From Yoonia sp. BS5-3 (GTDB taxonomy: Bacteria; Pseudomonadota; Alphaproteobacteria; Rhodobacterales; Rhodobacteraceae): a stretch of DNA of 64,000 nt. Made by a program: the position numbers and the translations under genes. This document shows positions 1-7,304 of the stretch, in pieces. The notes beneath the pieces were generated by a model, which was not told where the DNA came from, made no database searches, and saw only the letters and a program-made list of their open reading frames with translations. The DNA is taken from NCBI RefSeq assembly GCF_038069655.2, contig NZ_CP150951.2, positions 806,001-870,000 of the forward strand. The letters run 5' to 3'. Numbering within the stretch: the first letter of the stretch is position 1; each line of letters opens with the position of its first letter.

Positions 1-147
1 GACTACGCCAATGATGACGAATGCGATGATGCGCGTTTCGAAGGCCTCGGCATGGCCTCAAGCGTGAGCCCCGATTACATCGGCGCAGACGCATCTGACT
101 GCAGCCGCTTCTGTGACGCGGGCATCGTGTCGCTGCGGGACTACTAA
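1..147 (+). CDS. C-terminal end of a secreted-type hypothetical protein (partial)
   Basis: Only the last 48 codons are inside the window; the reading frame is open from base 1 to a TAA at 145-147. The visible tail starts with DYANDDECDDARFEG and ends with DASDCSRFCDAGIVSLRDY. An acidic, cysteine-containing 'ND.ECDD.RF' segment of this kind recurs at the C-termini of exported alphaproteobacterial proteins, some fused to protease domains, so this is probably the tail of an exported protein. The catalytic or main domain lies outside the window and cannot be named. Confidence 0.7.
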   Translation, partial: DYANDDECDDARFEGLGMASSVSPDYIGADASDCSRFCDAGIVSLRDY

Positions 148-154
148 AGCCTTA

Positions 155-207
155 GCGCCGCTTGTGCGGCGCAAGATGCATCGGGGCCGCGCAGTGGCCC
201 CGATGCA
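155..207. terminator. Two tandem GC-rich stem-loops
   Basis: The first hairpin has arms GCGCCGC (155-161) and GCGGCGC (166-172). The second has 12-base perfect arms TGCATCGGGGCC (177-188) and GGCCCCGATGCA (196-207). They sit between the stop of the left-edge gene and the stop of the convergent chorismate mutase gene, so they probably end transcription from both sides. Neither is followed by a good T-run, so this is a structural inference. Confidence 0.55.
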
Positions 208-235
208 AAATCTCGAATATCGAACCTAGTACGGT

Positions 236-535
236 CTATTCGGGAATATGTCGCGCTTCGCGTGCGATTGACCATTCAATCAGCTGTCGCCATAGCAGTT
301 CGGCCAGCGCCGGATCTAATCCGGCCGCACTGGCCTCATCTCGGACATTGGCGATCACCTCTTCCACCCGGCTTTCAATGCGGGCGGGCAGGTTTTCTTG
401 TTCCTTCAGCGTGATCGCGCGGTCGATATACCCAGCGCGTTCGGCTAGCCCTGCAATCAGTTCCGCGTCAAGCGCATCAATTTGCACCCGCAGAGATGCC
501 ATTGAATTGCACTGCTCAGGCAGAAGGCGCGGCAC
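236..535 (-). CDS. Chorismate mutase (AroQ class)
   Basis: A 99-residue all-helical AroQ-type protein that would convert chorismate to prephenate for phenylalanine and tyrosine synthesis. The body matches the family: ASLRVQIDALDAELIAGLAERA, a conserved helix with K and E residues (ITLKEQ), then LLWRQLIEWSIAREARHI. I chose the GTG at 535 (VPRLLPEQ...). It lies 4 bases past the aminotransferase stop, and roseobacter homologues begin at the same relative place; an in-frame ATG at 592 would overlap the upstream gene by 53 bases. It is the last gene of a minus-strand run with an aminotransferase that could act on prephenate-derived keto acids. Confidence 0.85.
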   Translation of the reverse strand: MPRLLPEQCNSMASLRVQIDALDAELIAGLAERAGYIDRAITLKEQENLPARIESRVEEVIANVRDEASAAGLDPALAELLWRQLIEWSIAREARHIPE

Positions 536-539
536 CCGG

Positions 540-1724
540 TTAGATGCCCGCGCTGACGATAGCTTTTGCAAGAATAGGCACCGTTTCGGCATTCAGACCG
601 GCGATGTTCATCCGGCTGTCACCTACCATGTAAATGCCGTGATCTTCGCGCAGTTTCTCAACCAATTCTGGGGTTGTCCCGAGGCGGCTGAACATGCCCC
701 GATGATCGGCCAGAAAATCAAACCGATCTGAATTTGTCAGCCGCTTCAGCTCGTCAGCCAGTTGCTGGCGCAGAACCAACATGGTCTTGCGCGTTTCTTC
801 CAGTTCGTCCTCCCAATCGGCCCGCAGATCGGGGTCGGTCAGGATAGTTGTTACAACGCGCGCGCCATGGTCGGGCGGAAAAGAATAGTTCTGCCGGTTC
901 AGGAATGCCAGTGTTTGCTGGGTCAGCGCCTGCTGGTCCGGATCTTTAGCAACGGCCATCAGAATGCCAGTCCGTTCTCGGTAGACACCAAAATTCTTTG
1001 AGCAGCTTGCCGCAATCAAACAGTTTTCAAAGCTGCGGGCGATCAGACGGGTGATCTGGGCGTCTTTCTCGAGCCCGTCACCAAAGCCTTGATAAGCAAT
1101 ATCGACCAGCGGCACTGCACCTTTTTTCTGCATGATCCCAATAACTTGCGACATCTGATCATAGGTCAGGTTTGCCCCGGTCGGGTTGTGGCAACAGCCA
1201 TGAAGCAACACCACGTCCCCGGCCGCCACTGTTTCCAGATCGGTCAGCATCCCTGCGAAATCAACGCCCCGCGTGACCTGATCGAAATAGCGATATTCGG
1301 CCATCGGCATCCCAAGGTATTTCACGATTGACGGATGATTGGGCCATGTCGGGTTAGACAGCCAGATGGTTGCTTTGGGGGCTGCAAGCTTGATCAGCTC
1401 AAGCGCCTGCCGGATCGCCCCGGTGCCGCCAGGGGTCGCAACAGCCGCGACGCGTTCGGTCGGAACACTGTCGGCCAGCACCAGATCGCGCATCGCCGCC
1501 CCGAAGGCCGGATCCCCCGCCAGGCCAGTATAGGCCTTGGTCGATTGATCCGCCAGAATGCGTCTTTCGGCCTCTTTCACGGCCCGCATCACCGGCGTGG
1601 TCCCACTTGCATCCTTATAGACACCAACGCCCAGATCAATCTTGTCGCTGCGTGGGTCGGTCTTGAATTTTGCCATCAAGGCAAGGATTTTGTCAGCAGG
1701 TTGGGCGGTGAGATTTTCCAGCAT
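540..1724 (-). CDS. Class I aspartate/aromatic amino acid aminotransferase
   Basis: A 394-residue PLP-dependent aminotransferase of the AspC/TyrB type, exchanging amino groups between aspartate or aromatic amino acids and 2-oxoglutarate. Family marks are KIDLGVGVYKDASGTTPV near the N-terminus, the substrate-loop stretch LHGCCHNPTGANLT, the PLP-lysine region CSKNFGVYRERTG, and a C-terminal segment MNIAGLN containing the usual substrate-contact region. The start is the ATG at 1724, which overlaps the sseA stop by one base (TGATG), so translation is probably coupled. Next to chorismate mutase it could be the tyrosine/phenylalanine aminotransferase, but aspartate specificity cannot be excluded. 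Confidence 0.88.
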   Translation of the reverse strand: MLENLTAQPADKILALMAKFKTDPRSDKIDLGVGVYKDASGTTPVMRAVKEAERRILADQSTKAYTGLAGDPAFGAAMRDLVLADSVPTERVAAVATPGGTGAIRQALELIKLAAPKATIWLSNPTWPNHPSIVKYLGMPMAEYRYFDQVTRGVDFAGMLTDLETVAAGDVVLLHGCCHNPTGANLTYDQMSQVIGIMQKKGAVPLVDIAYQGFGDGLEKDAQITRLIARSFENCLIAASCSKNFGVYRERTGILMAVAKDPDQQALTQQTLAFLNRQNYSFPPDHGARVVTTILTDPDLRADWEDELEETRKTMLVLRQQLADELKRLTNSDRFDFLADHRGMFSRLGTTPELVEKLREDHGIYMVGDSRMNIAGLNAETVPILAKAIVSAGI

Positions 1725-2590
1725 CAGGTGGCTCCGGTCGCGATAGGTAGGTCGGCATACATGCCCCACTCGGACCATGAGCCGTCATAGAGCGCATGAT
1801 CGGTTTTTCCGATCCTTTCAAGGGCTAATGACAGGATTGCCGCCGTCACACCGGACCCGCAGGTTGTGATGGCCGGTTTGCTCAGATCAACGCCCGCCTC
1901 CTTGAAGATGGTGCGCAACACAGTTGTCGCCTTCATCGTGCCGTCCGCGTTCAGAAGGGTTTGGTAAAAGACGTTTTTGGAACCCGGGATATGACCCGCG
2001 CGCAGCCCTTCGCGCGGCTCGTCCGTTTCGCCTTTGAAACGCGCGGGTGCGCGGGCATCGATGATGCTGTGGTCGCCCAGTTTCGCAGCCCGCGCGACCT
2101 GCGTGACATCACGCACTCGGAAAGGCTCGGGCTGCGGGGTCATATGCTTGTCACGGATCAGCGCCGGATTGGTTTTGGTCTTATGCCCATCCGCGACCCA
2201 TTTGGGCAGCCCGCCATCCAGCACCGCGACACTGTGATGGCCCATCAGTTTGAACAACCACCAAACACGTGCTGCCGAAAACAGCCCAGACCCGTCATAG
2301 ACAATCACCTGATGCCCGTCGCCAACGCCCATGGCCCGCATCCGTGACGCAAATTTTTCGGGCGGGGGGGCCATATGCGGAAGGTCGGACCGGCCGTCGC
2401 TAATTTCATCAATATCAAAGAAACGGGCGCCGGGGATGTGGCTTTGTTCGAATTCGGATTTTGCATCACGATCGGTGCCTGGCAGATACCATGACGCGTC
2501 CAAAATGCGCAGATCTGCATCATTCAGATGGCTTGCAAGCCATGCGGTGCTGACCAGTGTGTGCGGGTCATCCGTATTGGGAGGTGTCAT
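1724..2590 (-). CDS. sseA: 3-mercaptopyruvate sulfurtransferase
   Basis: A 288-residue tandem-rhodanese protein that moves sulfur from 3-mercaptopyruvate to thiols or cyanide. The first rhodanese domain (about residues 12-135) has HIPGARFFDIDEISD. The second (about 150-285) carries the catalytic loop CGSGVTA, the form typical of mercaptopyruvate sulfurtransferase rather than thiosulfate sulfurtransferase. The ATG at 2590 is chosen because AAAAAGGGG lies just upstream; an in-frame extension to 2680 adds 30 residues that do not resemble the family. It is first in the sseA-aminotransferase-chorismate mutase run. Confidence 0.9.
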   Translation of the reverse strand: MTPPNTDDPHTLVSTAWLASHLNDADLRILDASWYLPGTDRDAKSEFEQSHIPGARFFDIDEISDGRSDLPHMAPPPEKFASRMRAMGVGDGHQVIVYDGSGLFSAARVWWLFKLMGHHSVAVLDGGLPKWVADGHKTKTNPALIRDKHMTPQPEPFRVRDVTQVARAAKLGDHSIIDARAPARFKGETDEPREGLRAGHIPGSKNVFYQTLLNADGTMKATTVLRTIFKEAGVDLSKPAITTCGSGVTAAILSLALERIGKTDHALYDGSWSEWGMYADLPIATGAT

Positions 2591-2676
2591 CACGCGCCCC
2601 TTTTTCAAAATCGCTATAGAGCTAACTTGTGTGCCGTTTCCAGACAAGGGAAGAGGTGGCGCTGAGTGGGCCAACC

Positions 2677-2696
2677 GCAAATTTAGCTAAATTTGC
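2677..2696. promoter_or_regulatory. Perfect 20-bp AT-rich palindrome upstream of sseA
   Basis: GCAAATTTAGCTAAATTTGC reads identically on both strands, and the match extends by one C/G pair on each side (2676-2697). It lies about 85 bases upstream of the sseA start and next to a periodic GTAC array, in a non-coding stretch. A homodimeric regulator site is the simplest reading; a cruciform or transcription end signal is possible. The regulator is unknown. Confidence 0.45.
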
Positions 2697-2723
2697 GCCC
2701 ACCGTTGCGTCATTGTTTGGCAC

Positions 2724-2767
2724 CGTACAGACAGCGTACATAGGTTGTACAGAACCTGTATGTACAC
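2724..2767. repeat. Four 11-bp GTAC-containing units in tandem
   Basis: The units are CGTACAGACAG (2724-2734), CGTACATAGGT (2735-2745), TGTACAGAACC (2746-2756) and TGTATGTACAC (2757-2767). The first three place GTAC exactly 11 bases apart, about one helical turn; the fourth has it shifted. The spacing resembles sites for cooperatively binding regulators. The array lies between sseA and the small glycine-rich protein gene. Confidence 0.4.
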
Positions 2768-2773
2768 AGATGG

Positions 2774-2803
2774 TGGAATGCCCCCGGAACCGGAGGCATT
2801 CCA
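2774..2803 (-). terminator. Stem-loop downstream of the glycine-zipper gene
   Basis: Arms TGGAATGCC (2774-2782) and GGCATTCCA (2795-2803) enclose a GC-rich loop that can pair further (CCGG/CCGG). It starts 7 bases past the TAA of the minus-strand gene at 2810 and probably ends its transcript. No clear T-run follows. Confidence 0.5.
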
Positions 2804-2809
2804 ATATGC

Positions 2810-3106
2810 TTATTTCGACATCATGTTCTTGATGACCCCGACAATCGCGAGCCCGACACCGCCGCCGACGCCGCCGCCTGCGACCTGTGTTAGGATACTG
2901 CCAATATCAAGCCCACCGCCGGTGGCCACATCAGCCCCTGCGACCGCCCCGCCCGTCAGCATCCCCAGGATCTGTCCGCCGACGCCCCCGCCGACAATCC
3001 CGGCAAGCGAATTGCCCAATGTGCCCAGCGATAGGTTTTTCAAAACACCGCCCGCGATATTCCCCCCAACAGCACCTGATACTAGCTGGATGATAAGTTG
3101 TTCCAT
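2810..3106 (-). CDS. Small glycine-zipper membrane-associated protein
   Basis: A 98-residue protein built almost entirely of glycine, alanine and hydrophobic residues, with repeated GxxxG-type runs (GGGVGGQILGMLTGGAV, VAGGGVGGGVGLAIVGVI) and a short basic end (KNMMSK). Such sequences form packed membrane helices or associate with membranes. A strong GGGAGGG ribosome site precedes the ATG at 3106 and a hairpin follows the stop, so it is a self-contained gene. Similar proteins are widespread in alphaproteobacteria but I know no function; some databases give misleading names. Confidence 0.7.
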   Translation of the reverse strand: MEQLIIQLVSGAVGGNIAGGVLKNLSLGTLGNSLAGIVGGGVGGQILGMLTGGAVAGADVATGGGLDIGSILTQVAGGGVGGGVGLAIVGVIKNMMSK

Positions 3107-3572
3107 GGGTTGTCCCTCCCGTTTGTTGGATCTTGTTTTTGTCCGCGTCAGTGCGATCCGAAACTGCGCTTAACAAAATTTGTAGAGCGCCTAATATTTA
3201 ATCACAAGTATTTGTTCGAAAGGCACGGCTCTGTCACGGTAGTTCGCGCACCAATATCGTTTTGGGAACGCGTACGGCTTGCTCTCAGACGCTGCAGTAT
3301 GCGAGCGGCGCATCGATTGCAGCGGCGACCTCTACGCCAGAGACATTTGCCGCATCGGCCTTTTGCTTTTATCCAGAAAGGATACGCCCACGAAGGAAAG
3401 TCACAAAAATCTAGGGCTGGGGCGATCCAGGGCCACGGACCTGGCTGTGCGCTTTCACCGCCAACTATACCGCGAACGACTTGACCCGACAAGACAATCG
3501 CCACAACCGTCGTACTAGCAGGTTTTGAGCGCTCTTGCACCACCACACCGGTAAGGGCGGATCGCATTTACA
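3107..3572. other. 466-bp stretch without a convincing gene
   Basis: Frames here up to 121 codons have low-complexity, arginine/cysteine-rich translations, no ribosome site, and overlap one another. About 3170-3220 is AT-rich and may be the promoter of the glycine-zipper gene. No tRNA cloverleaf, repeat array or strong hairpin was seen. It could be decayed coding sequence. Confidence 0.5.
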
Positions 3573-4508
3573 TCATGGAACCAGCGCACAGACCCCGAAT
3601 AGCCGGCCTTTGTCTGTATGGAAGCTATCCAATTGCCATCCGGCCTTCGCTGCCATCGCCCGAAAGCTGTCCGCCGTATATTTGCGGCAGTTTTCAGTGT
3701 GGATGCTTTCCCCTTCGGCAAAGCGGATCTGCTGGCCGCCGATCATCACAGTTTGCGCGATTTTGCTCACAAGATGCATTTCGATCCGGCTTTCGGCCGC
3801 GTTCCAACGCGCGGCATGCACAAATTGCGCGAGATCAAAATCGGCCCCGATATCCCGGTTCAGCCGTTTGAGGATGTTGAGGTTGAACGCCGCTGTCACC
3901 CCGGCGGCATCATCATATGCCGCGATCAGCATATCGGTGTCTTTGACCAGATCGATCCCAATGATAAACGCGCTGATCGTATCCCACCGCCGCACCCGCG
4001 CCAGCAGGTCAGTCGCCGCGTCCGGATCGAGATTGCCCAAGGTTGATCCGGGGAAAAACGCAAGTTTCGGAACGCCGCCCAGCGCGGCGGGCAAGCTGAC
4101 CTCGCCCATGAAGTCACCCTCAACCGGGATGATCTGAAATTGCGGATAATCGCGCGCCAGGCCTTGCGCTGTTTGCTGTAGGAAATCGCCTGAGATATCG
4201 ACCGGCACATAGGCGGACAGCCGATCAAAATGATCCAGGAGAATCCGCGTTTTGGTACTAGCACCCGAGCCCAGTTCAACCAGTGCGGCGCCAGGTTGCA
4301 CATAGGCTGCCAAGGCCCCTGCCTGTTCGCGCAATATCGCGGTTTCGGTCCGTGTGGGGTAATATTCAGGCAGTGTCGTGATCTGCTCAAACAGATCGCT
4401 GCCCGTCCGGTCATAGAACCATTTGCTTTGCAATGTCTTGGGGCTGCCTTGCAGCCCGGCAAGCGCTTCGCGATAGAGCGTTTTATCTTCGATAACGGGC
4501 TTGTCCAT
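3573..4508 (-). CDS. egtD: L-histidine N-alpha-methyltransferase (ergothioneine synthesis)
   Basis: A 311-residue SAM-dependent methyltransferase that trimethylates histidine to hercynine, the first step to ergothioneine. Visible marks are the N-terminal LQSKWFYDRTGSDLFEQIT, the SAM loop ELGSGASTKT, DISGDFLQQ, and the family segment FPGSTLGNL; the length is typical. The ATG at 4508 is one base past the TGA of egtB, so the two genes are translated together. A longer frame exists upstream but overlaps egtB and is unlike the family. Confidence 0.93.
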   Translation of the reverse strand: MDKPVIEDKTLYREALAGLQGSPKTLQSKWFYDRTGSDLFEQITTLPEYYPTRTETAILREQAGALAAYVQPGAALVELGSGASTKTRILLDHFDRLSAYVPVDISGDFLQQTAQGLARDYPQFQIIPVEGDFMGEVSLPAALGGVPKLAFFPGSTLGNLDPDAATDLLARVRRWDTISAFIIGIDLVKDTDMLIAAYDDAAGVTAAFNLNILKRLNRDIGADFDLAQFVHAARWNAAESRIEMHLVSKIAQTVMIGGQQIRFAEGESIHTENCRKYTADSFRAMAAKAGWQLDSFHTDKGRLFGVCALVP

Positions 4509-4509
4509 A

Positions 4510-5760
4510 TCAGTGATCCCTGGCCAGACGCAGGCCCAGCATTTGCCAGCGCTGATGCGGGTAAAAGAAGGTCCGGTAGCTTTCGCGCATCTGCGCAAGC
4601 GGTGTCGCACAAGAGCCCCCGCGCAGCACCATCTGATTGATCATGAACTTGCCATTATATTCGCCGAGCGCCCCCTCGGGCGCCCGAAACCCCGGATAGG
4701 GGGTGAACGGGCTTTGCGTCCATTCCCAGACATCCCCCCAAAAATTCCCCAGGTCGGCCCGTGGCAATGGCCGCAAAGCCCCATCATCCAGAAAATTCCC
4801 GGTAATCTCATGAGGCCTTGCTGCGCATTCCCATTCCGCCTCGGTTGGGAGCCGCGCCCCCGCCCAGCGCGCGAAAGCCTCTGCCTCATAATAGCTGACA
4901 TGCACGACTGGCGCGTCCAGATTGACGGGCTGCGGGCCGCGTAAGGTGAAGGTCCACCAATCGCCATCCTGCTGCCACCAATATAGCGGGGCATCCCAGC
5001 CTTCTTGCTGGCGCCGTGCCCAGCCGTCCATCAGCCACAACGTCGGCGTTTCATAGCCGCCGTCCTCAATAAAATCGATCCAATCGCGGCTTGTCACGGG
5101 CCGGTTCGCGATCTGGTAAGGCGCCAGATAGGTCTGATGTCGCGGTTGTTCACAATCATAGGCGAAACCGTCCCCGTCATGCCCGATCTGGACCAGCCCG
5201 CCTGCATGCGCGTTGAATTGCAGCGGAATTTCCCGGGCCACTGGCATGGGTTCGGGATCACGATAGACCGGCATCAGCGGGTTGTAGGACAATCCATGCA
5301 ACAGGTCGGTCACCAGAAGTTCCTGATGCTGCATTTCGTGGTGGCAGCCCAGTTCCACAAGCCCATGCAGATCGTCCCGATCCCGATCCAACAGATCGGT
5401 CAGCGCATTGTCCACATGTGCCCGGTAGGCCATGACATCATCCACGCCCGGCCGCGAGACCATCCCCCGTTTATCCCGTGCGTGCCGCGGCCCTGCTTGC
5501 ACGTAGTAAGAGTTGAACAAAAAGGCGAACCGATCATCGGGCGATGTGTAGGACGGCGCGTGCAGTTTGAGGATGAATTCCTCAAAAAACCAGGTCGTAT
5601 GGGCCAGATGCCATTTTGCCGGGCTGGCGTCTTCCATTGATTGCAGCATCATGTCCGCCTCGGATAGCGGGCTGACAAGCGCGGTTGTTCTGTCCCGCAC
5701 GTCGCGGAAAAGCCTCAGGATATCAGGCTGTGTTGCGAGATGGGCCGAAGGGGCAGTCAT
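4510..5760 (-). CDS. egtB: Ergothioneine sulfoxide synthase
   Basis: A 416-residue non-haem iron enzyme that joins hercynine to a thiol donor (cysteine or gamma-glutamylcysteine) with oxygen. The N-terminal DinB-like helical domain has WHLAHTTWFFEEFIL and the iron-binding segment HHEMQHQE; the C-terminal half is the formylglycine-generating-enzyme fold, with LPTEAEWECAAR, WGDVWEWTQSPF and VLRGGSCATP. The start is the ATG at 5760 (MTAPSAHLA). It forms an operon with egtD. Separate egtC or egtE genes are not next to it, so the later steps must be done elsewhere or by another lyase. Confidence 0.93.
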   Translation of the reverse strand: MTAPSAHLATQPDILRLFRDVRDRTTALVSPLSEADMMLQSMEDASPAKWHLAHTTWFFEEFILKLHAPSYTSPDDRFAFLFNSYYVQAGPRHARDKRGMVSRPGVDDVMAYRAHVDNALTDLLDRDRDDLHGLVELGCHHEMQHQELLVTDLLHGLSYNPLMPVYRDPEPMPVAREIPLQFNAHAGGLVQIGHDGDGFAYDCEQPRHQTYLAPYQIANRPVTSRDWIDFIEDGGYETPTLWLMDGWARRQQEGWDAPLYWWQQDGDWWTFTLRGPQPVNLDAPVVHVSYYEAEAFARWAGARLPTEAEWECAARPHEITGNFLDDGALRPLPRADLGNFWGDVWEWTQSPFTPYPGFRAPEGALGEYNGKFMINQMVLRGGSCATPLAQMRESYRTFFYPHQRWQMLGLRLARDH

Positions 5761-5881
5761 GCAGGTCTTCCTTGCGCGATGTGGCCAGATGCCAGGTTGC
5801 CGCAAGGGTATGGCCCGCCAGGCAAAGAAGTAAATTCACGACCTTGGCATCACGTTTGTGAGGCAGGCTTTCGCCGCGTGC

Positions 5882-6355
5882 CTAATCCCCGTGCCGCAGC
5901 AGCCGTTGCTTTTGCCGGCCCCAGTCACGCTTGGCTTCGGTCTGCCGTTTGTCGTGGTTTTTCTTACCCTTGGCGGTGGCGATTTTTAGTTTCACTAGAC
6001 CCCGGTCGTTGAAATACATCACCAAAGGCACAAGGGTCATCCCCTCGCGTTTGGTGGCGTTCCACAGCTTGGCCACTTCGCGTTTTGAGCAGAGCAGCTT
6101 GCGCTTGCGCCGCTCTTCATGTGTGAACATCGCCCGGTCATAGGGCGCAATATAGGCATTGGTCAGCCAGAGTTCCCCATCATCGACACTGGCATAGCTA
6201 TCGGCGATATTTGACTGGCCAACGCGCAGGGATTTCACCTCGGAGCCCATCAGGACGATCCCGACCTCCAGATCATCCTCGATCGCGTAGTCATAGCGCG
6301 CGCGCCGGTTTTCGGCGACGACCTTGTAATTTGTCTTTTCGGGTTTCTTGGCCAT
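5882..6355 (-). CDS. smpB: SsrA-binding protein (trans-translation)
   Basis: A 157-residue protein that binds tmRNA and delivers it to stalled ribosomes. The OB-fold core is clear: [28 protein letters not shown], then NIADSYA, and the basic tail [17 protein letters not shown] that folds into the decoding centre. Length is normal. It stands alone here, with egtB downstream on the same strand and an Imm8-like gene upstream. The ssrA gene itself was not seen in the window. Confidence 0.96.
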   Translation of the reverse strand: MAKKPEKTNYKVVAENRRARYDYAIEDDLEVGIVLMGSEVKSLRVGQSNIADSYASVDDGELWLTNAYIAPYDRAMFTHEERRKRKLLCSKREVAKLWNATKREGMTLVPLVMYFNDRGLVKLKIATAKGKKNHDKRQTEAKRDWGRQKQRLLRHGD

Positions 6356-6409
6356 AATGCGCCGGAGATAGTCGGTCGCAGGCGTCCAGACAAGGACCTT
6401 GGCGCGATA

Positions 6410-6769
6410 TCACCGATACCCGTCAAATTCCCAAGCCAACTTTGAGATAAGATAGGCCAGCGGATCATCAAGTTTGTTCGCATGTGCGACCAATGCATCG
6501 ACAAATGTGTAGACCGCTTTGGGAGCAATGACTGGCATCGCGATTAACGGGCCGCCCTGACGTTGGACACTGGTTGCCTTATCATGAGAGCAGACAACAA
6601 TTTCGAACACATCTGCAGCGTCCTTGCCGACCTCGCCAATACAAAATTGGAATGATGCCGCGAAACTGGCTGGGTCATCCCTGACGCCTATTTCTAGGTC
6701 TGCAACGTCGGATGAATCGTAACCTTTGATTTCGAACTGGGGTTTGTTGGGAATAATCCTTTTTTTCAT
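6410..6769 (-). CDS. Imm8-family immunity protein, orphan
   Basis: A 119-residue acidic protein. The order of motifs fits the Imm8 family of immunity proteins that neutralise polymorphic or contact-delivered toxins: FEIKGYDSSDVADLEIGVRD, FAASFQFCIGEVGKDAADVFEIVVCS, then a C-terminal helix ending in LAWEFDGYR. The match is from memory of the family pattern, not a search. No toxin, secretion gene or other immunity gene adjoins it; smpB lies 54 bases downstream and an ion-channel gene is divergent upstream. It may protect against neighbours' toxins, or be a remnant of a lost toxin pair. Confidence 0.65.
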   Translation of the reverse strand: MKKRIIPNKPQFEIKGYDSSDVADLEIGVRDDPASFAASFQFCIGEVGKDAADVFEIVVCSHDKATSVQRQGGPLIAMPVIAPKAVYTFVDALVAHANKLDDPLAYLISKLAWEFDGYR

Positions 6770-6860
6770 AACGTTAACTGTCCTCCCGTCTGATCATAGA
6801 TCGGGTGGAACATGCGGGCAACCGGGCCTAAGCTGACTACCACAACAAATGGGGTTATTT

Positions 6861-7304
6861 ATGTTCATCCAAATCGCTATTGGCACGGGGCTTTTGCTGG
6901 CCTCTATCGTGATTGCCGGGGTGAGCCTTTGGTGGCTGGAGGTCGCCTTTGTTCGCGCTCGCCCGTGGCTTGCCCGTCCGCCCCACCGCCCAAAGCTGAT
7001 TGTCGTGCTTTGCGCTGTCGCCCTTTGGATCATCATGCAAATGACCATTGCTGTATGGCTGTGGGCACTGACCATGCGCGGGCTCGGTCTGTTTGAGACC
7101 ATGGAAGCCTCGGTTTACTTCGCGCTTGTCGCCTTTACCACGCTGGGTTTTGGCGATGTGCTGTTGCCGCAGGAATGGCGGCTGCTGAGCGGGATGGCTT
7201 CGGTCAACGGGTTGCTGAATATCGGCTTGGTCACCGCCCTGTTGGTGGAGGCACTGCGTCAGGTCCGATTGCATCAAATCGCATCGGCCGAGGAAGACAC
7301 ATGA
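6861..7304 (+). CDS. Two-TM potassium-type ion channel protein
   Basis: A 147-residue inner-membrane protein. Hydrophobic segments near residues 2-25 and 45-70 precede a pore loop and filter TTLGFGDV, which matches the K-channel TxGxGD signature, followed by a last membrane helix and a short cytosolic tail. There is no RCK/TrkA domain. The ATG at 6861 is chosen because GGGG sits 7 bases upstream; an ATG four codons earlier has no ribosome site. Its TGA overlaps the next gene's ATG (ATGA at 7301-7304). Confidence 0.75.
   Translation: MFIQIAIGTGLLLASIVIAGVSLWWLEVAFVRARPWLARPPHRPKLIVVLCAVALWIIMQMTIAVWLWALTMRGLGLFETMEASVYFALVAFTTLGFGDVLLPQEWRLLSGMASVNGLLNIGLVTALLVEALRQVRLHQIASAEEDT

Noticed and set aside
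162..731. 189-codon + strand frame over chorismate mutase and the aminotransferase
   Set aside because: Antisense to two real genes, serine/arginine-rich, no ribosome site, and it runs through the stem-loops at 155-207.
3202..3567. 121-codon minus-strand frame in the 3.1-3.6 kb gap
   Set aside because: Arginine/cysteine-rich low-complexity translation, no ribosome site, overlapped by other equally unconvincing frames.
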